Positions 1 to 10,330 of a stretch of 64,000 bases of DNA are shown one piece after another. The DNA comes from Streptomyces rishiriensis (GTDB taxonomy: Bacteria; Actinomycetota; Actinomycetes; Streptomycetales; Streptomycetaceae): assembly GCF_003112535.1 (NCBI RefSeq), contig NZ_BEWA01000007.1, positions 62,001-126,000 of the forward strand, in the 5' to 3' direction. The first letter of the stretch is position 1, and each line of letters begins with the position of its first letter. The notes under the pieces were generated by a model. It was not told the DNA's origin. It searched no databases and saw nothing but the letters and a program-made list of their open reading frames with translations. The translations under genes were made by a program, and so were the position numbers.

Positions 1-1460
1 ATGGCGTGCAGGAACGCGTCGTGAGCCGGCACGACCAGCGCCCGGCCCTGGTCGCCGAGCTTGGCGGCGATCCCGAGGGTGGCCTCGATGGACTCGCCCG
101 CCGTGTCGCGCAGGCCCGCCGGCAGCGTCCCGAGGTGGCCCTCGATGCCGTTCCGGTACGACGTCGACAGCACGGAGCCGAGGACGGCGATGCCGAGCGC
201 GCCGCCGACCTGGCGGAAGGTGTTGCTCAGCGCGGAGGCGGAGCCCGCCTTCTCGCGGGGCAGCGCCTGCATGATGACGACGCTGGTCGGGGTCATGATG
301 TGGGCCATTCCCGCGCCCATGAAGAAGAAGACGACCTCCAGGAGCCAGATCGGGGTGTCGGCGTCCAGGGTGGCGAACGCGGCCAGCGTCGCGGCCAGGA
401 CGAGCATCGCCGTCGTGGTCGTCGCCCGGATGCCTATGCGGTCGACGACGAGCCGGGCGCGCGGCGCGAAGATCAGCTGGGCCGCGGCCAGCGGCAGCAG
501 CAGCAGGCCGGTCTGCAGCGGCGAGTAGCCGCGCACGCTCTGGGTGTAGAAGACCGAGAAGAAGGTCACGCCCATCAGCGCGAAGAAGACCAGCGCGATG
601 ACGGAGATCGCGGCCGAGAACACCTTGTTCTTGAAGTAGTCCATGTCCACGGACGGGTGGTCGCTGCGCTTCTCGAACACCACGAACGCGGTCAGGACGG
701 CCAGGCCGCCCCCGATGGTCGCCAGCACCGTCGGGTCCGTGAAGTCGGCCAGTTCGCCGCCCTTGATGATGCCGTACACGAGCAGGACGAGGCCGACCAC
801 AGACAGGACGACGCCGACGAGGTCGACGCGGCCGGGCTTGGGGTCACGGGATTCCGGGACCAGCCACAGCATCAGCCCGAACGCGAGGATCACGATCGGC
901 ACGTTGATCAGGAAGACCGAGCCCCACCAGAAGTGTCCGAGCAGCAGTCCGCCGGTGATGGGGCCTATGGCGATGGCGAGGCCGACGCCGCCGGCCCAGA
1001 TGCCGATCGCCTTGGGCTGCTCCTCGCGGTCGAAGACGTTCATCAGGACGGCCAGCGTCGCGGGCATCACGAAGGCCGCGCCGAGGGCCATCAGCGCGCG
1101 GAAGGCGATGAGCTGGGTGGGCGAGCCGGACTCGGCGGCGAGCGCGGAGCCGATGCCGAACACCGCCAGTCCCCCGAGCAGGACCTTCTTGCGGCCGATA
1201 CGGTCGCCGAGGAGCCCGGCGGTGAACAGCAGCCCCGCGAAGACGAGGGTGTAGGCGTTGATCGCCCATTCCAGCTCGCTCTGGGTGGCCCCGAGGCCCG
1301 TCGGAGCGGGCGTCGAGATCGTCTTGATCGCGACGTTCAGGATCGAGTTGTCCAGCACCACGATCAGCAGGCTCAGCATCAGGACGCCGAGGATCGCCCA
1401 ACGACGCCGGTGCACCGCTTCCGGTATGCGCGGAGCGGTGGGGACGGCAGGAGTAGTCAT
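1..1460 (-). CDS. MFS drug exporter, DHA2 (EmrB/QacA) family, 3' truncated by window edge
   Basis: The reading frame starts at the ATG complementary to 1458-1460 ([20 protein letters not shown]) and runs off the left edge still open, giving about 486 residues of a protein usually near 500. It begins with a basic cytoplasmic stretch and then multiple hydrophobic segments. The family loop motifs are visible: LDNSILNVA in helix 1, [11 protein letters not shown] after helix 2, and a later [17 protein letters not shown] segment typical of 14-helix exporters. Such proteins export drugs or dyes by proton antiport in the cytoplasmic membrane; the substrate cannot be told. A TAGGCT -10-like hexamer lies 7 nt before the ATG, so the message may be leaderless. 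A perfect inverted repeat (1483-1505) just upstream suggests TetR-type control. No regulator gene is adjacent on the visible side. Confidence 0.9.
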   Translation of the reverse strand, partial: MTTPAVPTAPRIPEAVHRRRWAILGVLMLSLLIVVLDNSILNVAIKTISTPAPTGLGATQSELEWAINAYTLVFAGLLFTAGLLGDRIGRKKVLLGGLAVFGIGSALAAESGSPTQLIAFRALMALGAAFVMPATLAVLMNVFDREEQPKAIGIWAGGVGLAIAIGPITGGLLLGHFWWGSVFLINVPIVILAFGLMLWLVPESRDPKPGRVDLVGVVLSVVGLVLLVYGIIKGGELADFTDPTVLATIGGGLAVLTAFVVFEKRSDHPSVDMDYFKNKVFSAAISVIALVFFALMGVTFFSVFYTQSVRGYSPLQTGLLLLPLAAAQLIFAPRARLVVDRIGIRATTTTAMLVLAATLAAFATLDADTPIWLLEVVFFFMGAGMAHIMTPTSVVIMQALPREKAGSASALSNTFRQVGGALGIAVLGSVLSTSYRNGIEGHLGTLPAGLRDTAGESIEATLGIAAKLGDQGRALVVPAHDAFLHA

Positions 1461-1482
1461 GACGTCGAGCCTAGAACACTTC

Positions 1483-1505
1483 CGATACGGAACCGTCTCG
1501 TATCG
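1483..1505. promoter_or_regulatory. Inverted repeat, probable repressor operator for the MFS exporter
   Basis: CGATACG (1483-1489) and CGTATCG (1499-1505) are perfect 7-bp arms separated by 9 nt, with a second nested palindrome ACGGAACCGT. The site lies 23-45 bp upstream of the exporter ATG, where the -35 region would be, as is usual for TetR-family control of drug exporters. The regulator is not identified. Confidence 0.55.
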
Positions 1506-1638
1506 ATTCCACAGCCGTGTTTCTTACTGAGGCTTTACCCACAGGGGGCGCTCTGGCCCTCCCTGGCACGAGGTGCCACCATGGGGGTGGTCCGGGGACG
1601 CCGTGAGGGCGCCCCGAGATGACGAAGGAGCCGTTGCA

Positions 1639-2505
1639 ATGACGCAGTTCTCGGCTGCCCCGACGAAGCCCACCGACGGCAGCAAGGCGCTGTACGGGGG
1701 CAAGGGCACACGCCGTATCACCGTCCGCGACCTCGCGCTCGCCAAGGAGCGGGGCGAGAAGTGGCCCATGCTCACCGCGTACGACGCGATGACCGCGTCC
1801 GTCTTCGACGAGGCCGGGATCCCCGTGATGCTCGTCGGCGACTCGGCGGGCAACTGCCACCTGGGGTACGAGACGACCGTGCCCGTCACCCTCGACGAGA
1901 TGACCATGCTGTCGGCGGCGGTCGTACGGGGCACCTCCCGCGCGCTGATCGTCGGCGACCTGCCCTTCGGCTCCTACCAGGAGGGGCCGGTGCAGGCCCT
2001 GCGCTCGGCGACCCGTCTGGTCAAGGAGGCCGGCGTCGGAGCCGTGAAGCTGGAGGGCGGCGAGCGCTCGCACCGGCAGATCGAGCTGCTGGTGGAGTCC
2101 GGCATCCCGGTCATGGCGCACATCGGCCTGACCCCGCAGTCCGTGAACTCGATGGGCTACCGGGTGCAGGGCCGCGGCGAGGAGGCGGCCGCCCAGCTGC
2201 TGCGGGACGCCAAGGCCGTGCAGGACGCGGGCGCGTTCGCGGTGGTGCTGGAGCTGGTGCCGGCGGAGCTGGCGGCCGAGGTCACCCGCGTGCTGCACAT
2301 CCCGACGGTCGGCATCGGCGCCGGCCCGGAGACCGACGCGCAGGTGCTGGTGTGGACCGACATGCTCGGGCTGACCGGCGGCCGGGTCCCGAAGTTCGTC
2401 AAGCAGTACGCGAACCTGCGTGAGGTCATGGGGAACGCGGCGAAGGCGTTCGCGGAGGACGTCGTCGGCGGAACCTTCCCGCTGGACGAGCACTCCGTCC
2501 ACTAG
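1639..2505 (+). CDS. panB: 3-methyl-2-oxobutanoate hydroxymethyltransferase
   Basis: 288 residues. PanB transfers a hydroxymethyl group from methylene-tetrahydrofolate to 2-oxoisovalerate, making ketopantoate, the first committed step of pantothenate and CoA synthesis; cytosolic and Mg-dependent. Diagnostic blocks are in order: LTAYDAMTA near residue 45, VGDSAGNCHLGYETTVPVTL (Mg and ketoacid binding), VKLEGG, PVMAHIGLTPQSV, FAVVLELVP and GIGAGPETDAQVLVW. The ATG at 1639 was chosen over the in-frame upstream start at 1573 because GAAGGAG lies 8 nt before it and the upstream residues are not conserved-looking. Length matches the family. It stands alone, with a strong hairpin directly downstream. 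Confidence 0.97.
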   Translation: MTQFSAAPTKPTDGSKALYGGKGTRRITVRDLALAKERGEKWPMLTAYDAMTASVFDEAGIPVMLVGDSAGNCHLGYETTVPVTLDEMTMLSAAVVRGTSRALIVGDLPFGSYQEGPVQALRSATRLVKEAGVGAVKLEGGERSHRQIELLVESGIPVMAHIGLTPQSVNSMGYRVQGRGEEAAAQLLRDAKAVQDAGAFAVVLELVPAELAAEVTRVLHIPTVGIGAGPETDAQVLVWTDMLGLTGGRVPKFVKQYANLREVMGNAAKAFAEDVVGGTFPLDEHSVH

Positions 2506-2523
2506 AGCCCACTCCGCACCACG

Positions 2524-2557
2524 ACAGCCCGCCGATCGTCCCCCGTCGGCGGGCTGT
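2524..2557 (+). terminator. Intrinsic-type terminator hairpin after panB
   Basis: ACAGCCCGCCGA (2524-2535) pairs perfectly with TCGGCGGGCTGT (2546-2557) around a 10-nt loop, 19 bp after the panB stop. There is no clear U-tract, as is common in Streptomyces. Confidence 0.8.
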
Positions 2558-2743
2558 CCCCGTTGTGCGCCCGCACCGGCGTCTCCTCGCGCCCGGACCG
2601 GATCCGCTCTCGCGGAGGCGGTCGAGCGCCGCCGTGGTTCCCCGGCCGGTGGTCGCGGCCCGCGTCGGGGATCTGTCGGTGGCGTCGGCCGCTGTCGGTG
2701 ACCTGTCGGCGGTTTGTCGGCGGGGGGCGGCACTGTTGCCTCC

Positions 2744-3765
<1,022 letters not shown>

Positions 3766-3769
<4 letters not shown>

Positions 3770-4587
3770 GCGCCACGACCGTTCCGATCGCCGACATCGA
3801 GGCGGACGCCCGCATCCCGCTGCGCGGCCACCTGCGCCACACCGGGGCCCTGATGCGCCGCAACCTGCTGTGGATCCGGCAGGACCCGGAGTCGATGTTC
3901 GACGCGCTGCTGATGCCGATCGTCTTCACCCTGCTCTTCGTGTACGTCTTCGGCGGCTCGATCGGGCAGGCGCTGGGCGGCGGCCAGGACGGCTACATCC
4001 AGTACGTGATCCCCGGCATGATCGCGATGATGAGCATGACGCTGTCCCAGGGCGTCGGCACCGGCTTCAGCCAGGATTTCAACTCCGGTGTCATGGACCG
4101 TTTCCGCTCGCTGCCGATCGGGCGCGGCTCGGTGCTGTTCGCGAAGATCTCGGTGGAGATCGTCCGGATGCTCTTCGCGACGGCCGTGCTGATGATCGTC
4201 TCCGTCCTGGTCGGGTTCGACATCGAGAGCTGGCCGGGACTGTTCGCGGCCGTGGGTCTGTCCACCGTGTTCGCCTCGTCGATCATGTGGGTGTTCCTCA
4301 CCCTGGGCGTGGTCCTGAAGAGCGCGCAGTCCGTGCAGGCCATGGGGTTCCTGGTGCTCTTCCCGCTGCAGTTCGGCTCGTCGATCTTCGCCCCCACCGC
4401 GTCGATGCCGGGCTGGCTGCAGGCCTTCACCGACTACAACCCGCTGTCCGCGCTCGCGGACGCGGCGCGCGGTCTGATGACGGGCGGCCCGGTCGCCCAC
4501 GGCCTGTGGGTCACGCTGGCCTGGTCGGTCGGGATCACCGCGCTGATGGCGCCGGTCGCCATCCACAAGTTCCGCACCAAGAGTTAG
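3766..4587 (+). CDS. ABC-2 type permease, DrrB-type partner
   Basis: 273 residues with about six hydrophobic segments after a 55-residue polar N-terminus. The family pattern is clear: LLWIRQDPESMFDALLMPIV before helix 1, YIQYVIPGMIAMMSM between helices 1 and 2, and SGVMDRFRSLPI, the loop that docks on the ATPase. It forms the membrane part of the exporter with the preceding ATPase, to which it is coupled by a 4-bp ATGA overlap. The C-terminus IHKFRTKS is the short basic tail usual for DrrB. No clear terminator is seen in the 58 bp before the convergent SARP gene. Confidence 0.93.
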
Positions 4588-4645
4588 GCCGTGCCCGGCC
4601 CAGGCGCACCGGTCGCGGACGCCGAAGTTGCGGCGGCCGGTACGC

Positions 4646-7600
4646 CTAGAGCGGTGCGCGTCCCACCAGGGCGGTGGCCTCCTCGTAGGAGAGGCCGCCG
4701 CCCTCGGCGTACGCGGACGTGAACCCCTCGTCGCCGAGGGCGGCGCGGGCCCGGCTCGCGGCCAGGTCGTACGTCTCGCGCTCCCAGCGCGTGTGCACGT
4801 GCCCCGGCGGCAGCAGCGCGTCGGCGGCGCCCAGACAGCGGGCGGCGGCCCCGGCGCGGCTGCCGCCGTCCACGCCGGCCAGGGCGGTCGCGGCGACGCA
4901 CAGGTAGACGGAGCGCATCTGCGGGGCGACAGCCAGCGGCAGCGGGTCGGCGGCCCGCAGCAGCGCGGCGCGGACGCCGGTCAGCGCCTGCGCGTACCGG
5001 CCCTCGACCGCGTCCAGCCAGGCCTCCGCGCCCTGCACGAAGGAGGCGAAGACCGCGAAGTGCCCGACGTCGAAACCCTCGCGCAGCAGCCGGATCTGCT
5101 CACGCGCCTCGACCCGGCGACCGGTGGTGCCGAGCCAGCCGACCAGGAAGAGACGGGCCGCCGGGAGGGCCTCGTCCCCGATGTGCTCGGCTCCGTCGAT
5201 CACCTCGCGCAGCATGCGCTCGCCCCGCTCCTCGTCCCCCGCCTCCAGCAGCACGCTGCCCAGCCGCGCCCCCAGGACCGCCGCCTGCGCGCGGGCGTTC
5301 AGCCGTTCGGCGTGGTCGATGGCCTCCTCGTAGTCGGCGGCTGCCCTGCGATAGGCGCCCTGCCGCTCATGGGCCTCGGCACGGGCGGAGAGCGCCTCGG
5401 CGGTGCCCCAGGCGTCGCCGAGCCGCCGGAAGGTCTCCAGCGCCTCGTCGGCGTCGCGGAAGGCGCTTCGGGCCCAGTCGGACCGGTTGGCGAGGACGTT
5501 GGCGCGCATCTGCAGACAGAAGGCGAGTTCCCAGTCGTAGCCCGGCGTGCGGCGGCAGGTGTCGATGTTGGCGTCGATGCTCTCGCGGATGCGCTCCAGG
5601 TCGCCGATCATGAGTACGGCGTAGAACCAGAGCAGGCCGGGCGCCCGGCAGGTCTGCGGGAGTCCCGGCTCGTAGGCCTCGGCGATCAGACGCAGCTTGG
5701 CCTGCGTGGCCGGGCTCCGCCAGCCCGCCAACTCGGGCTCCATGGAGGCGAGATGCGCCAGGTGGACGCCTCGGCGGGCCTCCAGGAGCATCTCGCCGGC
5801 CAGTGGGGGCGGCGCGTCGGTGCACGACCTCCACACCGGGGCGGCCCGGCGCAGGGGTTCGGCGAACGGGTCGGGGCCCAGAGCCATGACCTCGGCACAC
5901 CACGCACGGGCCTCCGGACGCAGGTCGCGCATCTGCCAGTACCAGGCCAGGGACAGGGTCAGACTGAGCGCCTCCTGCTCGTCGCGTGCGTCGACGGCCC
6001 GGCGCAGCGCCGTGCGCAGGTTCTCGTACTCCAGCTGGAAGCGGTCGACGGCCGCGCGCTGACCCGACCCGCGCAGCAACGGCTCGGTGGTCCGGGCGAG
6101 TTCGCGGTAGTACGTCAGATGCGCGCGCTCGGCGGCCGCCCGCCGCCCCGACTCGTCGAGCCGCTCGCCCGCGTACTCGGCGACGGTCTCCAGGAGCCGG
6201 TAGCGCATGCCCCCGCCGGGCGCCGGAGCGGCGACGACGAGGGACTTGTCGACCAGGGAGGCCAGGGGGTCCAGGGGGCTGAGGGGACCGCGGGAGGCAT
6301 GGGGGGTGCCGGAGCCGTGCACTCGGTGAGGGCCGGCACCGGCCGAGGGGGCGGGGCCCGGCGGCGCGGGCGGCGCGCAGACGGCCTCGACGGCGGCGAG
6401 GTCGCAGCCCCGGGCGAAGACGGAGAGCCGGGCCAGGACGGCGCGTTCGTCCTCGTCGAGCAGGTCCCACGACCAGTCGACGACGGCCCGCAGCGTCTGC
6501 TGGCGGGGCAGGACCGTACGGCTGCCCGAGGTGAGGAGACGGAAACGGTCGTCGAGCCGGTCCGCGATCTGGCGGGGCGTGAGCATCCGCAGCCGGGCGG
6601 CGGCGAGCTCGACGGCGAGGGGCAGACCGTCGAGGCGCCGGCAGATCTCGGCGCAGGCCTCGGGGTCGTCCTCGACGCGGAAGCCCGGGCGGGCGGCCGC
6701 GCCCCGGTCGGCCAGCAGCCGCAGCGCGGCCGGCTCCGGCAGCGGGTCCAGCGGACGCAGGACCTCCCCGGGCACGCCGAGGGGCTCACGGCTGGTGGCC
6801 AGGACCGTCACCCCGGGACAGCGCGCCAGCAGTTCCTCGACGAGCCGGGCGGCCGCCTCCACCACGTGTTCGCAGTTGTCCAGGACGATGAGCATGCGGC
6901 GGCGGGCGCAGTGCTCGACCAGCCGCTCCACGGGGTCTCCGCGGCGCTCGGCGACGGCCCGCAGCTCCTCGGCGCCGGCGCCGTACAGCACGGTCTCGCG
7001 CGCCCCCACGGCGGTGAGGACGGTCTGCGCCACGGCGTCCGGGTCGGCGACGGGCGCGAGCTCGGCCAGCCAGACGCCGTCGGCCGCCGTGTCCCTCACG
7101 GCCTCGGCGGCTTCCTGCGACAGCCGTGTCTTACCGGCGCCGCCGGGCCCCAGCAGCGTGACGAGGCGGGCGCTCGCGAGGTCGCCCCGGATGGCCGCGA
7201 TGTCGTCCTCGCGGCCGACGAACGAGGTGAGCCGTGCCCGGAGGTTGCCGAGCGGCGGCGACGCGCCGGCCCGCGCCCCCCGCGCCGACCGGACGGCCCT
7301 CCCCTCCAGCCCCTCCAGCCCCTCCAGCCCCTCCAGCCCCTCCAGCCCCTCCAGCCCCTCCGGCCTCACCGGTGCCTCCGCGGCTGCCGGGGACGCCGGG
7401 GCTTCCTGAGCCTGCGGGACCTGCGGGACCTGCGGGCTGAGCAGTTCGGCGTGCAGGGTGCGCAATTCGGGCCCGGGGTCGGCCCCGAGGCGGTCCGCCA
7501 GCAGTCGGCGCACCTCGTCGTAGGCGGCCAGCGCCTGGGCGGTGCGGCCCGCGTCGCGCAGGGCGCGCAGCCGCAGGGCCTGGAGGGGCTCGTCCAGGGG

Positions 7601-8158
7601 GTGGGCGTCGCACAGGGCGGTGAGCTCGGGCAGCGACTGCCCGGCATGGCCGAGGGCGAGCGCGGCGGTGTGCCGGGCGCGCGCCGCGTCCAGGCGGCGG
7701 ACCTCCCAGCGGGCGGCCTCGGCGGCCCGGTCGGGCAGGTCGGCGAGGGCAGGGCCGTGCCACAGGGCGAGGGCGTCGTCCAGCAGGACGGCCGCCTTGG
7801 CGGGATCGCCGTCGGCGAGCGCGCGCGTCCCGTCGCCGGTCAGCCGCTCGAAACGGTGCAGGTCGACGTCGTCGGGGACGACCGCCAGCCGGTAGCCGCC
7901 TTCGGCGGAGCGGATCGCGTCCGCCCCGAGGGTCCGGCGCAGCCGCCCGACGAGCGCCTGCAGCGCGCCCGGCGCGTCGGCGGGCAGGTCCCCGGCCCAG
8001 ACCTCCTCCGTCAGCAGTCCTGCCGGAACGCTGCGCCCGGCGCGCAGCGCCAGCACGGTGAGCAGGGCACGCAGCCGCGCCCCGCCGACGGCGACGGGGG
8101 TCCCGTCGGGGCGGAGTGCCTGGGTGGTGCCGAGAATGCGGTAGCGCACGGGGGTCAT
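4646..8158 (-). CDS. AfsR/SARP-type regulator with BTAD, NB-ARC and TPR domains
   Basis: 1170 residues starting MTPVRYRILGTTQALRPDG. Residues 1-95 form an OmpR-like winged helix (GGARLRALLTVLALRAGRSV), and about 100-245 the BTAD domain ending LGADPGPELRTLHAELL. A low-complexity linker carries the tripeptide GLE six times (DNA repeat 7304-7357). An NB-ARC STAND ATPase follows: Walker A GPGGAGKTRL near 338, Walker B LIVLDNCEH, and LPLAVELAAARLRML. The C-terminal 450 residues look like TPR helices. Such proteins activate antibiotic or developmental genes on binding a ligand or after phosphorylation. It is divergent from the M50 protease gene and not in a recognisable biosynthetic cluster, so its targets are unknown. 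Confidence 0.93.
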   Translation of the reverse strand: MTPVRYRILGTTQALRPDGTPVAVGGARLRALLTVLALRAGRSVPAGLLTEEVWAGDLPADAPGALQALVGRLRRTLGADAIRSAEGGYRLAVVPDDVDLHRFERLTGDGTRALADGDPAKAAVLLDDALALWHGPALADLPDRAAEAARWEVRRLDAARARHTAALALGHAGQSLPELTALCDAHPLDEPLQALRLRALRDAGRTAQALAAYDEVRRLLADRLGADPGPELRTLHAELLSPQVPQVPQAQEAPASPAAAEAPVRPEGLEGLEGLEGLEGLEGLEGRAVRSARGARAGASPPLGNLRARLTSFVGREDDIAAIRGDLASARLVTLLGPGGAGKTRLSQEAAEAVRDTAADGVWLAELAPVADPDAVAQTVLTAVGARETVLYGAGAEELRAVAERRGDPVERLVEHCARRRMLIVLDNCEHVVEAAARLVEELLARCPGVTVLATSREPLGVPGEVLRPLDPLPEPAALRLLADRGAAARPGFRVEDDPEACAEICRRLDGLPLAVELAAARLRMLTPRQIADRLDDRFRLLTSGSRTVLPRQQTLRAVVDWSWDLLDEDERAVLARLSVFARGCDLAAVEAVCAPPAPPGPAPSAGAGPHRVHGSGTPHASRGPLSPLDPLASLVDKSLVVAAPAPGGGMRYRLLETVAEYAGERLDESGRRAAAERAHLTYYRELARTTEPLLRGSGQRAAVDRFQLEYENLRTALRRAVDARDEQEALSLTLSLAWYWQMRDLRPEARAWCAEVMALGPDPFAEPLRRAAPVWRSCTDAPPPLAGEMLLEARRGVHLAHLASMEPELAGWRSPATQAKLRLIAEAYEPGLPQTCRAPGLLWFYAVLMIGDLERIRESIDANIDTCRRTPGYDWELAFCLQMRANVLANRSDWARSAFRDADEALETFRRLGDAWGTAEALSARAEAHERQGAYRRAAADYEEAIDHAERLNARAQAAVLGARLGSVLLEAGDEERGERMLREVIDGAEHIGDEALPAARLFLVGWLGTTGRRVEAREQIRLLREGFDVGHFAVFASFVQGAEAWLDAVEGRYAQALTGVRAALLRAADPLPLAVAPQMRSVYLCVAATALAGVDGGSRAGAAARCLGAADALLPPGHVHTRWERETYDLAASRARAALGDEGFTSAYAEGGGLSYEEATALVGRAPL
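7304..7363. repeat. 9-bp tandem repeat inside the SARP gene
   Basis: CTCCAGCCC is repeated six times exactly (7304-7357) plus a partial copy. It encodes the GLE linker between the BTAD and NB-ARC domains, so copy changes would alter linker length without breaking the frame. Confidence 0.9.
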
Positions 8159-8226
8159 TGTCCCCGGCGCGGTCGGCGGCGGTCACGGGGTTCGCCCGGA
8201 GCGGCGACGACCACGCCGCCGGACCC

Positions 8227-8284
8227 CCGCGGTCCGCCGCGTCCCCGTGCGGTCCCCGCGGTCCGCCGCGTCCCCGTGCGGTCC
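8227..8284. repeat. Two perfect 29-bp direct repeats in the divergent SARP/M50 promoter region
   Basis: The copies at 8227-8255 and 8256-8284 are identical and abut. They lie in the 276-bp gap between the divergent SARP gene (start 8158) and the protease gene (start 8435). The unit begins CCGCGGTCCGCC. Nothing else in the gap is recognised. Confidence 0.85.
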
Positions 8285-8434
8285 TCCGGGTCGTGTGGCG
8301 GGCCCCGGGTGTCGGCGGGGGTCCGGTGGGCGGCCGGGCTGCGTGCGGAACCCGGGACCCGGCATGAGACGTTTCCCCGGTGTGCCCGGTACGGTCGGGC
8401 CGTTCCACACGTGCGTACGACCTCAGGGGGCCCC

Positions 8435-9235
8435 ATGACGACCGCCACCACCCGCCACGGCGACCGGCGGGTGAGTCCCGTGTTCGTCGGCATCCTGGCC
8501 GTGACCGCGGTCACCGGCTGGGCGACCTGGACGGGCTTCGCCGAGCAGCCCGGCGTCGCGGTGTTCCTGTTCGTCACGGCGGCCTGGATCGTGTCCCTGT
8601 GTCTGCACGAGTACGCGCACGCGCGGACCGCCCTGCACAGCGGCGACATCTCGGTCGGCGCGAAGGGCTATCTCACCCTCAACCCGCTCAAGTACACGCA
8701 CGCCCTGCTCAGCATCGTGCTGCCGGTGCTGTTCGTGATCATGGGCGGGATCGGTCTGCCGGGCGGCGCGGTGTTCATCGAACGCGACCGGATCCGGGGG
8801 CGGTGGCGGCACAGTCTGATCTCGGCGGCCGGACCGCTGACGAACGTGCTGTTCGCGGTGGTGTGCACGGCGCCGTTCTGGCTGGACGCGCTGGACGGCG
8901 TGCCGGACGACTTCCGGTTCGCGCTCGGCTTCCTCGCCATGCTCCAGGTGACGGCGGCGATCCTGAACTTCCTGCCGGTGCCGGGTCTGGACGGCTACGG
9001 GGTCATCGAGCCCTGGCTGTCGTACAGCGTGAAGCGTCAGGTCGAGCCGTTCGCGCCGTTCGGCCTGCTGTTCGTGTTCGCGCTGCTGTGGGTGCCGTCG
9101 GTGAACGGCGCGTTCTTCGACGTCGTCGACGCGCTGCTGCGCGGCCTCGGGATCAGCGACCTCGACACGTACTGCGGTCAGTCGCTGTACCGCTTCTGGG
9201 AGGGCACGAACGAGTTCTGCTCGGTCAGCCGGTGA
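8435..9235 (+). CDS. Site-2 protease family (M50) membrane metalloprotease
   Basis: 266 residues with about six membrane segments. The zinc site is complete: HEYAH at residues 58-62 (H58, E59, H62) and, in a later helix, NFLPVPGLDG, which supplies the aspartate ligand. M50 enzymes cut membrane-embedded substrates such as anti-sigma factors. This is the short bacterial form without PDZ or CBS domains, so its substrate is open. The ATG at 8435 follows CAGGGGGCCCC. It is divergent from the SARP gene, and its last 11 bp overlap the convergent small membrane protein gene. Confidence 0.88.
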   Translation: MTTATTRHGDRRVSPVFVGILAVTAVTGWATWTGFAEQPGVAVFLFVTAAWIVSLCLHEYAHARTALHSGDISVGAKGYLTLNPLKYTHALLSIVLPVLFVIMGGIGLPGGAVFIERDRIRGRWRHSLISAAGPLTNVLFAVVCTAPFWLDALDGVPDDFRFALGFLAMLQVTAAILNFLPVPGLDGYGVIEPWLSYSVKRQVEPFAPFGLLFVFALLWVPSVNGAFFDVVDALLRGLGISDLDTYCGQSLYRFWEGTNEFCSVSR

Positions 9236-9443
9236 CCTGGGTCCGGTCCGCCCTGCGCGCCTTGTCCCGCTTCAGGTAGTACCAGGTCATGTTGGACGAC
9301 AGGCCCGCGAGCAGTACCCAGACGATCCCCAGGAAGCTGCCCTGGACGAAGGAGACGACCGCCGCGGCCACGGCGAGCACGCAGACGACGAGGGTGTAGA
9401 GGGCGAGTCGCCGGGTCGGGCTGGGCGGGGGCAGGGCAGGCAT
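9225..9443 (-). CDS. Small membrane protein, unknown function
   Basis: 72 residues starting MPALPPPSPTRRLALYTLVV. Two hydrophobic stretches (about 13-32 and 38-55) predict a two-helix hairpin; the end KRDKARRADRTQVTG is basic and presumably cytoplasmic. The ATG complementary to 9441-9443 was chosen over an earlier in-frame start at 9494 because GACAGGAGC lies at ideal spacing. The 3' end overlaps the convergent protease gene. Not assigned to a family. Confidence 0.75.
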   Translation of the reverse strand: MPALPPPSPTRRLALYTLVVCVLAVAAAVVSFVQGSFLGIVWVLLAGLSSNMTWYYLKRDKARRADRTQVTG

Positions 9444-9498
9444 GTCGGTCGGCTCCTGTCGGGGGACACTGCTTCGCCGTCCAGTGTCCCCCATCCGC

Positions 9499-10227
9499 TC
9501 AGACGTCGGTGACGCGCAGCCCGGCGTGGGCCTTGTAGCGGCGGTTGACCGAGATCAGGTTGGCGACCAGGGACTCCACCTGGTGGGCGTTGCGCAGCCG
9601 GCCCGCGAAGACGCCGCGCATGCCGGGGATGCGGCCGGCGAGCGCCTGCACGATCTCGACGTCGGCCCGCTCCTCCCCCAGCACCATCACGTCGGTGTCG
9701 ATCTCGTCGATCTCCGGGTCCTGCAGAAGGACCGCCGACAGGTGGTGGAAGGCGGCGGCGACGCGCGAGTCAGGCAGCAGGGCCGCGGCCTGCTCCGCCG
9801 CGCTGCCCTCCTCCGGCTTGAGCGCGTAGGCGCCCTTCTTGTCGAAGCCGAGCGGGTTGACGCAGTCGACGACGAGCTTGCCGGCGAGTTCCTCGCGCAG
9901 GGACTCCAGCGTCTTGCCGTGGCCGTCCCACGGGACGGCCACGATCACGATGTCGCTGCGGCGCGCGGTCTCGGCGTTGTCGGCGCCCTCGACGCCGTGC
10001 CCGAGCTCCTCTGCGGCGGCCCGGGCGCGGTCGGCTGCGCGCGAGCCGATGATCACCTTCTGGCCGGCCTTGGCGAGGCGGTAGGCGAGGCCCTTGCCCT
10101 GCGGGCCGGTGCCGCCGAGCACGCCGACGACCAGTCCGGACACGTCGGGAAGGTCCCAGGGGTCCTTGGCGGGGGCCTTCGCCGGGGCGCCACCGGGGGT
10201 GTTGTGAGCACTGTCAGTAGAGGTCAT
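9499..10227 (-). CDS. npdG: F420-dependent NADP oxidoreductase
   Basis: 242 residues. The enzyme moves hydride between NADPH and coenzyme F420 in the cytosol, supplying F420H2 for antibiotic tailoring and other reductions. The Rossmann motif GVLGGTGPQGKGLAYRLA is near residue 35, followed by IIGSRAADRA (phosphate recognition), IVAVPWDGH, and VDCVNPLGFDKKG. The C-terminal part IPGMRGVFAGRLRNAHQVE is typical of the FNO/NpdG family. A 30-residue Ala/Pro/Lys-rich N-terminal extension precedes the core and is common in actinomycetes. It appears to be transcribed alone, divergent from the next gene. Confidence 0.92.
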   Translation of the reverse strand: MTSTDSAHNTPGGAPAKAPAKDPWDLPDVSGLVVGVLGGTGPQGKGLAYRLAKAGQKVIIGSRAADRARAAAEELGHGVEGADNAETARRSDIVIVAVPWDGHGKTLESLREELAGKLVVDCVNPLGFDKKGAYALKPEEGSAAEQAAALLPDSRVAAAFHHLSAVLLQDPEIDEIDTDVMVLGEERADVEIVQALAGRIPGMRGVFAGRLRNAHQVESLVANLISVNRRYKAHAGLRVTDV

Positions 10228-10330
10228 GCGCCGACTTTACGTGGGCGCTTCCCGCGGCCCTTCCCCATGTCGGGTGAACGGGCGGCGAACCCCGCGCCGA
10301 CGGCCGCCGGTTGCGGCAGCATGCGGGCGC

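Noticed and set aside
7304..7363. CRISPR-like array
   Set aside because: A 9-bp direct repeat with no spacers inside a coding region. No CRISPR array or cas gene was seen anywhere in the window.
4628..9235. A 1535-codon open frame on the plus strand antisense to the SARP gene
   Set aside because: Only its last 266 codons (the M50 protease) look like protein. The rest is Arg/Gly/Pro-rich antisense of the SARP gene with no motifs.
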